DNA of 64,000 bases from Naumovozyma dairenensis CBS 421 (lineage: Eukaryota > Ascomycota > Saccharomycetes > Saccharomycetales > Saccharomycetaceae). Position numbers and translations under genes: made by a program. This document shows, piece after piece, positions 40,101 through 50,255 of the stretch. Within the stretch, counting starts at the first letter, position 1; each line of letters opens with the position of its first letter. The notes beneath the pieces were generated by a model. It worked only from the letters and a program-made list of their open reading frames with translations, ran no database searches and was not told where the DNA came from. The stretch spans positions 496,001 through 560,000 of the forward strand of contig NC_016488.1 of the NCBI RefSeq assembly GCF_000227115.2. Direction: 5' to 3'.

Positions 40101-41143
40101 GAGTTACAGTTCCAAACCAACCCCTTCACTTCCTCGTCTAATGGTAATCTTGTATTAAATTCCCCATGTCTTAAACCATTTCTCTCGAAAAAGATTAAAT
40201 CTAATGAGTTTTCTTCTGCTAAATGTGTTTTACGCTGTATTGATGCAATTAAAGAGCCCTGTGGTTTCCAACTTACGTTATATTCCATACCAGTCACTGG
40301 TTCAGATGCACTGTCCAATTGACCTTCACGTGTAAATACTCTTAGAGCTCTTCTTTCGATAGTTTTGGTACTATCATCAGGATCTTCCACAGTTTCAATG
40401 GTGGATATGACGAAATATTCACAATCACCTCTCCAAGATATTGTCACTTCACGATTATCTAATGTAGTAATAGCACCAGTATCAACCATGTATGGCATTG
40501 TAGGATCTCGCAATTGATTACCGACTAACCCAGAAGCCTTTAAACTTGCCAAAGCGTCTCTTTCCATAGCACGGGTACCTTTACCTCTAAATTGAGTTTC
40601 CTTCTTACCCCAACCGACAGTAACATGTTTGGACATTTTCAAATCATCGGCTTCTAAATTATATTCTGAGATTGGTTCATATAGTTTACTCAATAAAACC
40701 ACATTACGATCTGCTGTAACTAAAGCTAATGTTTCTTCATCATACGACCATTCAGCCGCATCAATCCCATTATCTATGGACCCAACAATTTCCACCGTAG
40801 TTTCTAATGGAACATAATTGACTGGATCATAAGTGGCTGTAATGATATCACCTTGTTTAAATACAAAAACCAATTGATTTATTTCTCCGAAATGTTTAAA
40901 ATTTAATAAAGTATCGTTGAAAGTTTCAATATTGAATGATGCTAATACATTTTTGGATCCATCTTTCATAAATTGTTGGACTTCAATGGTACCAACTTCT
41001 GAGGCACTAAGGACACATGTAATACTGTCTGATAGAGTATCAAATACACTATCGATTAATTCAAATTCTAATTCGGAATCTTCGGTGCTCGCAGTGGCTA
41101 CTGGTCTTAGCCTACCCTTATTTAAAGTGATTAAGTTACGCAT
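37145..41143 (-). CDS. IKI3: Elongator subunit Elp1/Iki3
   Basis: Largest scaffold of the Elongator complex, which modifies wobble uridines of tRNAs (mcm5/ncm5). The 1332-residue product (S. cerevisiae 1349) starts MRNLITLNKGRLRP as in the family, followed by two beta-propeller domains over roughly the first 730 residues, then a TPR-like helical array. A basic tract RRTAKNRRREERKRARGKKG near the C-terminus corresponds to the tRNA-binding/nuclear-localisation segment, followed by the dimerisation region. Between SMC6 and SWC7 as in YLR383W-YLR385C. Confidence 0.98.
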   Translation of the reverse strand: MRNLITLNKGRLRPVATASTEDSELEFELIDSVFDTLSDSITCVLSASEVGTIEVQQFMKDGSKNVLASFNIETFNDTLLNFKHFGEINQLVFVFKQGDIITATYDPVNYVPLETTVEIVGSIDNGIDAAEWSYDEETLALVTADRNVVLLSKLYEPISEYNLEADDLKMSKHVTVGWGKKETQFRGKGTRAMERDALASLKASGLVGNQLRDPTMPYMVDTGAITTLDNREVTISWRGDCEYFVISTIETVEDPDDSTKTIERRALRVFTREGQLDSASEPVTGMEYNVSWKPQGSLIASIQRKTHLAEENSLDLIFFERNGLRHGEFNTRLPLDEEVKGLVWNCNSEVLAIVLRDTIQLWTVKNYHWYLKQEVYSKDIQFAKWHPERDFTLMYGNDNFLNIVDFTYKTAQGPTLEPFDNGTSLVIDGNTVNITPLAIANVPPPIYFRDFETSENVIDVACNLSNEIFVALNKDALIFANVSNFEDMKKGKHPTIACSFPKSNFATEFDSLRQVAFMNDSIVGVLLDTDNLSRVALIDVQDVTQPIVLNVVEVYDKIVLLRNDFNYNHLVYETRDGTVVQLDAEGQLNQITKFPQLVRDFRVKRVHNQVANPDGGWESESSELVAFGLTSNGKLFANQVQLVSAVTSLEITDNLLLFTTAQHNLQFVHLTSTHFEPLPIVENDVEDERVRTIERGSVLVSVIPSKAAVILQAPRGNLETIYPRIMVLSEVRKNILLKHYKEAFMHCRTHRVNLDILYDYAPDLFFDNLELFINQLEKVDYLNLFISCLGEDDVTQTKYKETIKSGIADSFETAAAPLTEMQQYMKKKMFDPSTSKVNKICNAVLEVLLSNEIYKKKYIQTIITAYASQRPQNLEEALKLIASVEDKEEKDSCATYLCFLQDVNVVYKAALSLYDVKLALLVAQKSQMDPREYLPFLQTLQDNEPLRRQFLIDDYLKKYENALEHLTESEKARDEVSEEIIDYVEVHELYKHALSIFKYESKKQNIIYGRFAKHLASKQDYVEAGIIYEMLTEYKDAMDSYVLGKKWREALYIAVEEFPDQVKTVSEDLVSSLTFEHKYVDAAEIQLEFLKDIEEAMTLYCKAYKYDTACLIAVTNNKSELIEKIVDPGLGEGFGVVAELLADCKGQVNSQLKRLRELRTKKEEDPYAFYGQETEQADDVSIAPSETSTKESFFTRYTGKTSGTAKTGASRRTAKNRRREERKRARGKKGTIYEEEYLVQSIGRLLDRLNQTRPDAIKLIDGLCRRNMREQAYQIQKNFLDVLDLLKTHVEEIYSISEKDRERINDDGEVYHVPEIPVPLIEDFPTNKVIDF

Positions 41144-41450
41144 TCTGAGGCAGGTTTTAAGCTCACTTGACTTTGTATCTTTGAGAACTTTTCCAGAATA
41201 TCGGTTTATGTGTACTATGTACTTTCTTCACGAAAAAATATGACTATTAACTTTTTAAACAAACCCGGTCGATAATATCTGATTTAGATGCATTACATTC
41301 ATTTCATTAATAATACTGATATTATTTCAGTTCCAATTTTTTTTTCATTCCAATTTCATGGAAGGATTTCTTCGGGAATTGATATCGCGTTGTACGGCAC
41401 ACTAAAAGGCTGGGCGGGTATACAAAGTGATGGGTGATGATGAATGGAGA
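41144..41450. other. IKI3 upstream / SWC7 downstream region
   Basis: About 300 bases between two minus-strand genes: IKI3 promoter and SWC7 3' end. Nothing distinctive beyond T tracts. Confidence 0.5.
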
Positions 41451-41852
41451 TCAATTCTGGTACTGGTCCTTTAATTGCTGTTCTAGTTTGGGTAGTTCTT
41501 CCTGTTGTATTTCATTGAGCCTCTTATCGTAATAGAAATTGGCCAGGGAAGCTACTGTAATTGGTATATTAGCATACTGTTCTTCCAGTGGCGAGGAAGA
41601 TGTTGCTCCGAATCCGGATTGAAATATGTCATGGACCATTGCTTGTAATGTCCTTCTCGTCATACTGGACAATTCTGGACAATATAATTTCACTAGTTTG
41701 TGACTGTTGAATTGTTGTAATACCTCATTGTCTATGATTGGGTCTTGTAACAGTGTCTGCAGGTTTAGCGACTTATCTTTGTGAGAAAGAACCTGCTGTC
41801 TTTGCAGGATAATCTGTAGGAGTAAAAGTATAACATTCGATGGGTAACTCAT
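41451..41852 (-). CDS. SWC7: SWR1 complex subunit Swc7
   Basis: Small subunit of the SWR1 complex that deposits histone H2A.Z. The 133-residue product (S. cerevisiae 132) has the matching pattern LLLQIILQRQ near the start, LVKLYCPELSSMTRRTLQAMV near 53-73, then PITVASLANFYYDKRLNEIQQEELPKLE near 98-125. Weakly conserved outside these blocks, but position between IKI3 and VAC14 (YLR384C-YLR386W) settles it. It is divergent from VAC14, with about 290 bases between starts. Confidence 0.93.
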   Translation of the reverse strand: MSYPSNVILLLLQIILQRQQVLSHKDKSLNLQTLLQDPIIDNEVLQQFNSHKLVKLYCPELSSMTRRTLQAMVHDIFQSGFGATSSSPLEEQYANIPITVASLANFYYDKRLNEIQQEELPKLEQQLKDQYQN

Positions 41853-42142
41853 TTTTGGTTGTCGTTTTGCACTTAGGAGTAGAGCTGGTATTATCAGAGT
41901 TGCCCTTTGTAGTTCAATCTGAGGTTTAATCGATGTTGTTGATGTAGTTGACTTAACTTGTAGATCTGTTTTGTTTGTTTGTTGTCTGTTTCTTATTTAG
42001 CGGGTACGGTAGATTTACATAGAGTTTAGTATGCATATATAACAACAATGGATAGAATAAACTGGCAGAAGTCCAACTGTCACTCTGAGAACTATTATTC
42101 AACTAAAAAGCAAGCCAGTTTAACTTGCAAAACTAATTATAA

Positions 42143-44952
42143 ATGGGTATGCAATTTATGCTCTCTACGTTTCCTTCTGTTTGATTCAACTGTTTCTTAC
42201 TAACGCTCTTTCCCTTGTCGACGTACCTATCACAATAAACGATACACCAATTTTAAAAACAGATAAATCAATCATTAAAGGTTTAAATGATAAACTCTAC
42301 GAGAAAAGGAAATCTACAGCCCTTGAACTTGAAGAATTAGTTAAGCAATGCCTCATTGATGGTGATTACGATAGAATTGATAAAATCATTGGTGAATTAT
42401 GCAGAGATTACGCTTACGCACTACATCAACCAATGTCAAGAAATGCAGGTCTTATGGGATTGGCTGCATCAGCAATTGCATTAGGTGTCAATGATGTCGG
42501 TAGATATTTGAGAAGTATATTACCTCCCGTTTTAGCATGTTTTGGAGATCAAAATGATCAAGTAAGGTTTTATGCGTGTGAAAGTTTGTACAATATTGCC
42601 AAGATTGCAAAAGGTGAAATATTACCGTATTTCAATGAAATATTCGATGTCTTATGCAAAATAAGCGCAGATACTGAAAATTCTGTCAGGGGAGCTGCTG
42701 AATTATTAGATAGATTGATTAAAGATATTGTGGCAGAAAGGGCTTCCAGTTATATTAGTATTGTCAATAATGATCCTCACGACGTTCCTTCCGCAATAAC
42801 TGCTGATCCTTTATCTGGAAATGTGTATCAAGAACAGTATGAACAAAATGATGCACTGGCATTTTCTTTACAAAAATTTATTCCACTTTTATCAGAGAGA
42901 ATATATGCAATTAACCCTGATACTAGGGTATTTCTTATAAACTGGTTAAATGTGCTTCTTAATATACCTGGCTTAGAGTTAATAACGTATCTACCTTCAT
43001 TTTTAGGAGGTCTATTTTCCTTCTTGGGTGACTCTCACAAAGATGTAAGAACAATGACACATTCTTTAATGGATGTTTTACTACATGAAGTCCAAGAAAT
43101 ATCTAAGTTACAAATTGAAAGGAGAATAAAACAACAACAGGAAATTGAAGAGAGGAATAAAATGTTAGAACAAAAGAAAGAAACAAAGAAAAATGATGGA
43201 ACTTTGATTGCGGAGAAGAAAAAATCACTGCTCAATGCTTTCGAAGAGCTTTCGAACGATAATATAAGCCAAATAAAAACTCCAAATGAAACTCCAAATT
43301 TTTCCCAAGATGAATTTTCAAAACATGAAATTATTCAAGAGCAGCAGCAATTACAACCTCTAGTGCATGATGGAGAAGAATATATTCCCGGTCAAGATAT
43401 TCAAATCTCTTTCCCAGAAATAATATCTATCCTTGTAAACAATCTAGCTTCTTCAGAGACAGAAGTTCAATTGATTGCAATGCATTGGATAGATGTGATA
43501 CTGGATCTATCTCCAGATGATTTCATTCCATTTCTTTCTCACATTTTGTCTGTGCTCTTGAAGTTACTAAGTGATTCTGATCCAGATATTAATCAATTAG
43601 CCCATAATCTCAATAGACAATTTCTTCAATTATCTGGAGATTATAACCCATCCCAACCTGGGTCGCAACATGAGATCCCATATGGAACAATTGTTAATAC
43701 GTTAACTTTACAATTCTTCGATGGGAAAGTTGAAGCAAAAATCGCATATTTAGAATGGTTACAATTAATATATCGAAAGGTTCCTGGACAGATTATTGAT
43801 CATAATGATAGTATGTTCTTAACTTTGTTGAAATCATTATCAAGTAATCATGCTACATTGATCGCAAAGGCGTTAGATCTTTTACAAAGCCTTTGTTCCA
43901 ATTCTAATGATGATTACTTAAGAAAGTTTTTGGAAGATTTCTTAAAACTATTGAAAAAAGATCCAAAACTTTTGAAAAATGGTGCAAATTATATAATGCG
44001 ACAGATTTGTGTGAAACTATCTCCTGAAAGTGTTTACAAAACAATATCATCGATATTAAATTCATATGATGACGTCATTTTCGTCCGTATGGTAATTCAA
44101 ATATTAAGTAATATATTAATTACTTCCCCTGAGATGTATTACTTGAGAGTTAAATTAAGACAAGGGGATGATAGACCTTTTTTTAACACATTATTCAAAT
44201 CATGGTGTTACAATTCAGTATCAATAATTGCATTATGTTTGGTTTCTGAATCCTATGAGCTGGCATATTCCGTATTACAAATATATGCAAATTATGAAGT
44301 CAAAATTAATGATTTGGTCCAATTAGACATGTTGGTTCAATTATTTGAATCTCCAATATTTACCAGGATGAGATTACAACTGTTAGAACAACAAAAGTAT
44401 CCATACCTATACAAATGTTTGTATGGTATATTAATGATCTTACCACAGACGAAAGCTTTTGAAATATTAAATAGGAGGTTGAGTAGTGCAAATATTTGGG
44501 CTTCACAACCTTATTCTGGACCAAGTTCAAATATGAATATCCACAGTAGCAGGAGCATCTCAAATTCAACTGCAGGACTGAATTCGTCAAGTACATCGGA
44601 AACTTCGTCTCAGCGAATCGTGAGTCAGAACAAACTGTATTATCAAGAATTACAAGAACATTTCAAAACTATCATCGAACAAGAGCAATCAGCCATGCAT
44701 CAGAATCTAATGAAGGAATCAGATTGGCCCCTTTTAGGAACGTATTTAGATACTCCTGAAGAACGTACTTTCCCTTCAATTGTTCCATCAAGAAATATAA
44801 CGGCAGACCTTGGGAATGCTGTAGCTGCTGAACAATCTATAGAACAACCTATGGATAATAGTTCTATAATCTATCACCCTTCCGATTCGGCTAAAGGTTC
44901 TTTGAGAACAATCGCAAGTAAATTTACACCAAGAAATGGTGAGCATCAATAA
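42143..44952 (+). CDS. VAC14: PI(3,5)P2 regulator Vac14, two exons
   Basis: Scaffold that binds Fab1 and Fig4 on the vacuole to control PI(3,5)P2 levels. HEAT-repeat protein; the N-terminal region (KGLNDKLYEKRKSTALELEELVKQ, ends KGLN to LVKQ) and VRFYACESLYNIAKIAKGEI are near-identical to S. cerevisiae Vac14, as is MRLQLLEQQKYP in the C-terminal Fig4-binding part. The long frame has no in-frame ATG before the conserved start. A 4-nt exon ATGG (42143-42146), donor GTATGC, TACTAAC at 42198-42204 and CAG ending at 42262 give ATG GAT AAA TCA ATC, i.e. MDKSIIKGL, matching MEKSIAKGL of S. cerevisiae. Spliced product about 897 residues (S. cerevisiae 880). Unspliced RNA would stop after 13 codons. 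Confidence 0.96.
42147..42262 (+). other. intron of VAC14 (116 nt)
   Basis: Donor GTATGC (last base differs from GTATGT), branch site TACTAAC at 42198-42204 with branch A at 42203, acceptor CAG ending at 42262, the first AG after the branch, 59 nt away. Phase 1 junction rebuilding a GAT codon. Splicing is needed for any Vac14 to be made from the ATG. Confidence 0.92.
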
Positions 44953-45114
44953 TGAAATAAAAGCTAATGTAGAGAAGATATATATTTTTAGTAAGTCACC
45001 CCTGCGAACTGTGTTACCTATATAATCTACATATAATGACACATCGTTTTTATTCACTATTCAGTTTAAATAATAATTACGGAATATATGCAATTGTAGA
45101 CCAAAACCTGGCGT

Positions 45115-46380
45115 TCACTGCAACAACTCGTCTCTGAAATGTTCTTGAAAGTTACCACGTTTGACTTCTTTACGAATTCTTTCATTGGTAGCTCTTTTTT
45201 CAAGCTGTTGCATTTTTTTCATACCAGATTTATACTGTTTTTCTGTCACACCACTCACCATTCGTTTATCAGCAGCTGTCACAGCATTTCTTGCTTCACG
45301 TCTTTCAGTTGTAGGCAGGTTTTGTCTGTAATATCTTTGACCTGATCTATGTCCTAATCTCGCACCAGTTGGTAGAGTAAGTTCTAATCCACTTTCGTCA
45401 ACAGACACGGTTGTATAGTTCGAATTAATATCATTGACGGCTGGTTCAACGACAGAATCATCCTCTGGTTCAGACGCAGTGGCATCGAAATGGATCTGTT
45501 TCCTGGATTCCTTTTTTCCTGTTAGGTTTTCAGATGATTCATCTAAGGAACTAAAGTCATAATATGGTGCGAACAACTCTCTTTCCTCCCTTGTTTCGTA
45601 AGGCATTCTACAATGACGTTTTGCGCCCATGTGGTCCCTTATACTGGATAAACTGGTCCCCTCAAAGTTACAACATAGACAACGCTTGTCAATAACGATA
45701 GTATCAATTAAAAACTCTAACAATGATTTCAGATTAATCAAATAACTTCTTTCTGGAATATATAACCCATGTTTATGAAACATATGCTTAACATTTCTTT
45801 CAATTTCTTTACTATCGATACCACAATAGATACATTCGGTAGGCTTAGGTCTTCTAAACCCTTCTACTGAGCGTAATTCTGATAATTCATCTTCGCTAGT
45901 TGCATCTTCGAAGTTAGAGTCACTAGTAAATGCATATTCTGAAACAGTATCTTCACCATAATCTGTATTAGTTATTTCTGTACCTATAGACAAATCTGAC
46001 ATCAATGATCCAGCAGCTGAAATAGTCTTGTGTAAATCATTCGATCTGACAGCATTAGCAGCGATTTTTTGTCCACTTTCGTCATAATCTGGCATCGGGA
46101 TATGAGAAATCTTGTGGGCTCTATGAGGAGCAGTCTTTCTTTCATGATGTGAAGGTAAAGGTTTCAAAACAGCAAAGCCAAACTCATCAACTTTATGTTG
46201 TTCCAATTCTGATAAATGTAACTTTTCAGCAAACTCTTCTGAGCCAACGGGTGGCAGTTGCGCCACTCTTCTCTTCAAGTTATATCTATGCCATTCTGTT
46301 TTCATGTGATACCTTTGTAGATCACTTGATTTGAACTGGATTAGACAGGAATTACATGTAAAGATAGGTGAGTCCATCAT
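45115..46380 (-). CDS. REH1: cytoplasmic pre-60S factor Reh1
   Basis: Zinc-finger protein that binds the tunnel of late cytoplasmic pre-60S particles, partly redundant with Rei1. The 421-residue product (S. cerevisiae 432) has an N-terminal C2H2 finger (FTCNSCLIQFKSSDLQRYH near 7-25, HRYNLKRRVAQLPP), two central fingers (ECIYCGIDSKEIERNVKHMFHKHG near 187-210; RCLCCNFEG with HMGAKRHC), and the conserved C-terminus with GLELTLPTGARLGHRSGQRYYRQNLP-type motif and NFQEHFRDELLQ. Rei1 is the paralog; position after VAC14 (YLR386W-YLR387C) favours REH1. Confidence 0.95.
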   Translation of the reverse strand: MMDSPIFTCNSCLIQFKSSDLQRYHMKTEWHRYNLKRRVAQLPPVGSEEFAEKLHLSELEQHKVDEFGFAVLKPLPSHHERKTAPHRAHKISHIPMPDYDESGQKIAANAVRSNDLHKTISAAGSLMSDLSIGTEITNTDYGEDTVSEYAFTSDSNFEDATSEDELSELRSVEGFRRPKPTECIYCGIDSKEIERNVKHMFHKHGLYIPERSYLINLKSLLEFLIDTIVIDKRCLCCNFEGTSLSSIRDHMGAKRHCRMPYETREERELFAPYYDFSSLDESSENLTGKKESRKQIHFDATASEPEDDSVVEPAVNDINSNYTTVSVDESGLELTLPTGARLGHRSGQRYYRQNLPTTERREARNAVTAADKRMVSGVTEKQYKSGMKKMQQLEKRATNERIRKEVKRGNFQEHFRDELLQ

Positions 46381-46749
46381 TAATCTTCTAATACTTTATT
46401 TTTACTTGCTTGATAGATAATATTTCGGTTACAAAGATTACGAAACGTTACTGTGAAATACAATATATATCTAGTATTTTTCACTTATTCTGTTTATTAA
46501 ATAGCAAAATCGGATCTCGATATAATCGGCGCCAGAGAATCATCCGTACTACACGACGACAGTAAATATATTTGTAGAAAATATAATAAATAATAACTGA
46601 GAGGTGGCATTTAATTATAGGTTAATATAGTTTTATTACTTTGGATTGTCCCCCCCCCTTGTAATCACGATCAATATACTGTACATAATGATTCATTTCA
46701 TTGATTATATATGCTACTATAAAAGACATAGTAAAGGTATTTAAGGAAC
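46381..46749. other. REH1 upstream / TSR1 downstream region
   Basis: About 370 bases between two minus-strand genes. Contains a run of nine or so C residues near 46650-46658. Otherwise promoter and 3' sequence. Confidence 0.5.
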
Positions 46750-49149
46750 TCATAGTGAAGACCAAGGTAGCGAAGTTTTTGGCCACATACGTTTATATAG
46801 AGACATTGCCACGACATCTTGAGCAGACAGTTTACCGTCAAAGTTAACCTTGAAGTAACCATGAGTACCCAGACTTTCCTTAATGAAACCAGATCTACCA
46901 GTTTTTGTAAACAATGGGATGGACTTGAACCACTCAACATCTTCTGCTCTAAAGAACATGTAACGGACCGTGACAACATTCTTGTGAAATCTAAATGGAT
47001 GACCCGTTAGAATAGCTCTCTTGGCTAGAACTCTTGTATGGTCTGCATTCATGAAAGTGCCGTGTCCTATTAGTTCAATTCCCTTAACATCGGTTTCGGA
47101 TGGTTTGAAGAAAATAGCAGGGGATTGAGTAAAGTCAACTGGGGCAATACAAGTAGCAATGGAAAATGTATCTGGATGCAAAAATCTATCAAATTTGTGA
47201 ACGTTATTCGGACTATTTGAATCACCGGAGAAAAGTGGCTGTATTGTGTACCTTCTAACACCATATTGCACAACAATTGGTTCCTTTGATGGAACAGGTT
47301 TTTCATATTCTTCCCATCTTTCTATTGAGAAATTAACCATGGCGTTCTTATGTTCGTGTGATAATAGACCATAAACAGCCAGTAACTTCTGCTTTGGATC
47401 AACAATTTTCTCCAATAGGAATTTAGGGAAATTAATGAATAATCTAATACGATCACCAGCAGTAACTTCAACTTGAGCTTTTGTTTCTTTTAGAACTCTA
47501 TTACGGGTGTTTTTATAGTTTCCTATTCTCAAAAGACGTTTCCATTCTGATGGTGCATGTGGGTCCTTCTCGTCAACATTCCAAATACAATTGTATAAGT
47601 TCTTCAAACCTCTGTATCTCTTCAGGCGTTCAATGGCTGATTCGTTTGGATTTAATTCTATTTCATCAGGGAATTCACGATCTTCTTTTTCCATTGCCAT
47701 GTATTCTTGTAGTTGACGTTCTTCTTCTTCTGGAGATAAATCAACAAAATTATCAGCATGATCCTCTTCATCTTCTTCCATGTTCATGTCATTATTAGCA
47801 TCATCCATATTTTGTTCATAATCATACAGCGTTCCGTTATTTTCATTTCCTGCTAGGGCTTTCTGGAAATCATGCTCTTCAGTATCTTCATCATCGCTAA
47901 CATTTACTACATCATCCACATACCATTTGGCTTGGTAATCGGAAGTACCCTTTGGAACTTTGACTTTCTTTTCCTTTTGTTCTCTTCCTGGTAAGAACCC
48001 ATGATCATCGTATCTTGCAGCCTTTAAATCGTCATATGCAAAGTCATCATCTTCATCTGACCATTGTTCCATTTCTAAATCTTCTGGTGCGTAGTCGTCA
48101 AGGTCGTCTCTGTTATTACTTGGGTGGAATTCATTTTGAAGTTCAGAAGTCAATTCTGCAATCACGTCTTCGTCGTTATTTTTCTTTGTAGTTTTCTTCT
48201 CTCTACGAGAAGTTTTGATTCTTTCAATTTTTGAAAGTTGGAAATCCCCTAAATCTGGAATATGAACTAACCTATCTGCTTGGAATCCTACACCACGGAC
48301 TTCACCTTCTATCACCAAACTTCCATGTTCCTGACTGATTTCTACAAAATCGACTTGGTCGGCAATCAAATATCCTCTGTTGTCCCTCCATTGAACGTTA
48401 CGTGGTAATTTCTGACATATAGTTCTTAAAACATTCAAAGAGTCTGACGATTTTTCCAAATTATAAAGACGATCTTCACTTGGGAAGAAATGCTTAAAAT
48501 AACTTTCCAAAGATTGTTTAACATCCAATTGAAATTTTTCCTTTTCATGAACTTTAGACAAGTTAGAAACGACACCGATGTATGATGAGATACCTTGCAA
48601 TTCCAAAGCACGAATAATTTGTTCACCAAATTCCGTATCCACTTCTGAAGTTCCACTTAATCCAAAAACAACAAAATCTGCCACTTTAGCACAATCTAAA
48701 ATGTTCAAAAAGTTACTCATATCTGGGATAATAAATTCCAAGTTACATTTAAATTTTGGAATCTTAAACTTTGTAATACTTGGAGTATTAGTATTATCGT
48801 TTTGGTCAATAGGGTCAATACCAATGTCTGCAGAAATCAGGATTTGTTTAACAATTTCGTTAGCATAAACATCAGAAGTCAATGGAATGACAGTAATGAT
48901 CTTATGAGCACCATTTAGTCCGTCAAATAATTTTCTTATTTCCAAAGAGTCAAAAATTTTCTTATCCCTTAACTGTTTTGCCATATTTTTACGTTGTAAT
49001 TTTGAAACTGTTTTCAATGTCTTATTATTGGCAATTTCCTTCTCGACTTTACCTTTATAAACTCTTTTTAAAGCACCTTTGGAAGAATGCTTAGATTTGA
49101 ACGCCTTGTGGCCGTTCTTAACCGATGACCTGTGGGAATGACCAGCCAT
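46750..49149 (-). CDS. TSR1: 40S ribosome biogenesis factor Tsr1
   Basis: GTPase-like factor without nucleotide binding that blocks the A-site region of pre-40S particles until final maturation. I start it at 49149, giving 799 residues (S. cerevisiae 788) and the family start [15 protein letters not shown]; the frame stays open about 70 codons further upstream but that stretch shows no similarity and runs into the promoter. Domains: basic N-terminal tail, Bms1/Tsr1 G-like domain ([18 protein letters not shown]), long acidic insert (near 370-510), and the C-terminal barrel domains ([20 protein letters not shown]). PAC and RRPE promoter motifs upstream fit a ribosome-biogenesis gene. In S. cerevisiae TSR1 is YDL060W beside RPS29B; here it is beside RPS29A. 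Confidence 0.97.
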   Translation of the reverse strand: MAGHSHRSSVKNGHKAFKSKHSSKGALKRVYKGKVEKEIANNKTLKTVSKLQRKNMAKQLRDKKIFDSLEIRKLFDGLNGAHKIITVIPLTSDVYANEIVKQILISADIGIDPIDQNDNTNTPSITKFKIPKFKCNLEFIIPDMSNFLNILDCAKVADFVVFGLSGTSEVDTEFGEQIIRALELQGISSYIGVVSNLSKVHEKEKFQLDVKQSLESYFKHFFPSEDRLYNLEKSSDSLNVLRTICQKLPRNVQWRDNRGYLIADQVDFVEISQEHGSLVIEGEVRGVGFQADRLVHIPDLGDFQLSKIERIKTSRREKKTTKKNNDEDVIAELTSELQNEFHPSNNRDDLDDYAPEDLEMEQWSDEDDDFAYDDLKAARYDDHGFLPGREQKEKKVKVPKGTSDYQAKWYVDDVVNVSDDEDTEEHDFQKALAGNENNGTLYDYEQNMDDANNDMNMEEDEEDHADNFVDLSPEEEERQLQEYMAMEKEDREFPDEIELNPNESAIERLKRYRGLKNLYNCIWNVDEKDPHAPSEWKRLLRIGNYKNTRNRVLKETKAQVEVTAGDRIRLFINFPKFLLEKIVDPKQKLLAVYGLLSHEHKNAMVNFSIERWEEYEKPVPSKEPIVVQYGVRRYTIQPLFSGDSNSPNNVHKFDRFLHPDTFSIATCIAPVDFTQSPAIFFKPSETDVKGIELIGHGTFMNADHTRVLAKRAILTGHPFRFHKNVVTVRYMFFRAEDVEWFKSIPLFTKTGRSGFIKESLGTHGYFKVNFDGKLSAQDVVAMSLYKRMWPKTSLPWSSL

Positions 49150-49247
49150 TATTACTAACTTTGACTTGACTTTGTTAAGTAATGTATAGCACTTTTCGTA
49201 TCTGTAATATGATTCCTCAATTTTAAATGTTTTAAAATTTATCTTTT

Positions 49248-49255
49248 GCGATGAG
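49248..49255 (+). promoter_or_regulatory. PAC motif (GCGATGAG) of TSR1
   Basis: Exact PAC element about 100 bp upstream of the TSR1 ATG, read by Dot6/Tod6 at ribosome-biogenesis genes. An RRPE-like GAAAAATTTTC lies about 70 bp further upstream, the usual PAC-RRPE pairing. Confidence 0.65.
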
Positions 49256-49355
49256 ATGCCATCTCTTTCAGTACTGTTATTATTGTCTTTAATTTTTTTC
49301 ATATTGATTTCAAGATGTCGAAAAATTTTCATTAAAGCCAGATTCAAGACTGTAA

Positions 49356-49394
49356 ACATCCATACATGGAATTATTGATGTAACATCCGTGCAT
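49356..49394 (+). promoter_or_regulatory. tandem Rap1 sites of RPS29A
   Basis: ACATCCATACAT (49356-49367) and ACATCCGTGCAT (49383-49394) are both strong Rap1 matches in the same orientation, 27 bp apart start to start, followed by a T-rich tract. This is the classic upstream element of ribosomal protein genes. They lie about 340 bp before the predicted leader-intron donor but nearly 900 bp before the RPS29A ATG. Confidence 0.8.
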
Positions 49395-49729
49395 TTGGTC
49401 TTTTTTTATTTCAATTCTCCTGAAAGTTGGATAGATTTTCATTCAGTGAATTTTCGTTTCCTTCCAGCCAAAGGAGACCCGAAAGAACTTTCCGGGCGGA
49501 GTGAATTGATGGACTTGGGCTTAGGTTCAACAATCTAGGAAGCAGACTACCCAGGGAGAGTTACCGTGTTCCTACCTAGAGTTGGGCAGAACCTAGCGGA
49601 CAGACCTCCTGGGAGATGTTCCCTTCTAGTATAAGCAAGGTCATATTATGAATATAGTGTATATATCAAACAAGAGATAATTTCTGCAAATAGCAACGAA
49701 TAACCGTATACAAGAGACTATAGATTAAT

Positions 49730-50247
49730 GTATGTGCAGCTGTGAACTAATGAAATTATGAATTCCTGAATTCCTGAATTGAATATAAGAGACAATTGAA
49801 ATAGACGCATAAGTTAAAGACAGATTGAGATCCACTCGAATATGCTAAATGAACTTCCAGATACTTTCAAGTGACATGAAAGGAAAGACGTGTTAATGGA
49901 TGCTATATATGAAATGAATAACATGGAAAGGTCTCTAAGATAATAACGTTTATCAAAGATAAGATGAATATTTTGAAGTACGAGGCACTATGCAGCGGGA
50001 GATCGAGAAAGCAAGAAATATTATTAATAGTACGGAACGTATATTTGAACTGAGAATTCATACCTGAAAGGCGCAACTTGAAGATGACTATGTAGTACAT
50101 GAACTATGAAGTTGCATATATATTTGAAAGTATCAGGAACTATAAGAAATAAATTCGACAACTTTTGAAAAAATGGCATTATTTACTAACAAATGTATAA
50201 TGAATTGATGATTAATTCGATTATTATTCATAAATTTTAACCGATAG
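49730..50247 (+). other. predicted intron in the RPS29A 5' leader (518 nt)
   Basis: Donor GTATGT at 49730-49735, branch site TACTAAC at 50184-50190 (branch A 50189) and the first AG afterwards, TAG ending at 50247, eight bases before the ATG. Length and spacing are those of ribosomal protein gene introns. It also accounts for the long distance between the Rap1 sites and the start codon. I looked for C/D or H/ACA snoRNA boxes inside and found none convincing. Confidence 0.8.
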
Positions 50248-50255
50248 CATACAAA

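Larger units (their letters stand above)
49150..49729. promoter_or_regulatory. divergent TSR1-RPS29A promoter and RPS29A first leader exon
   Basis: Near TSR1 it holds PAC (49248-49255) and an RRPE-like motif (about 49319-49331); further out come two Rap1 sites and a T-rich tract (49397-49416) typical of ribosomal protein promoters. A GC-richer block at 49440-49625 with a short imperfect hairpin (CCCGAAAG/CTTTCCGGG near 49488-49506) precedes the probable RPS29A start sites around 49640-49720. Confidence 0.6.

Noticed and set aside
49150..49359. 70-codon N-terminal extension of TSR1
   Set aside because: Open by chance; it crosses the PAC and RRPE motifs, has no similarity to Tsr1, and the family start MAGHSHRSS is at 49149.
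49440..49640. GC-richer block suspected to be a solo LTR
   Set aside because: No TG...CA termini with flanking short direct repeats that I can identify; position fits ribosomal protein promoter and leader.
49730..50247. Possible snoRNA inside the RPS29A leader intron
   Set aside because: No RTGATGA C box paired with a CTGA D box at proper spacing, and no convincing H/ACA boxes.
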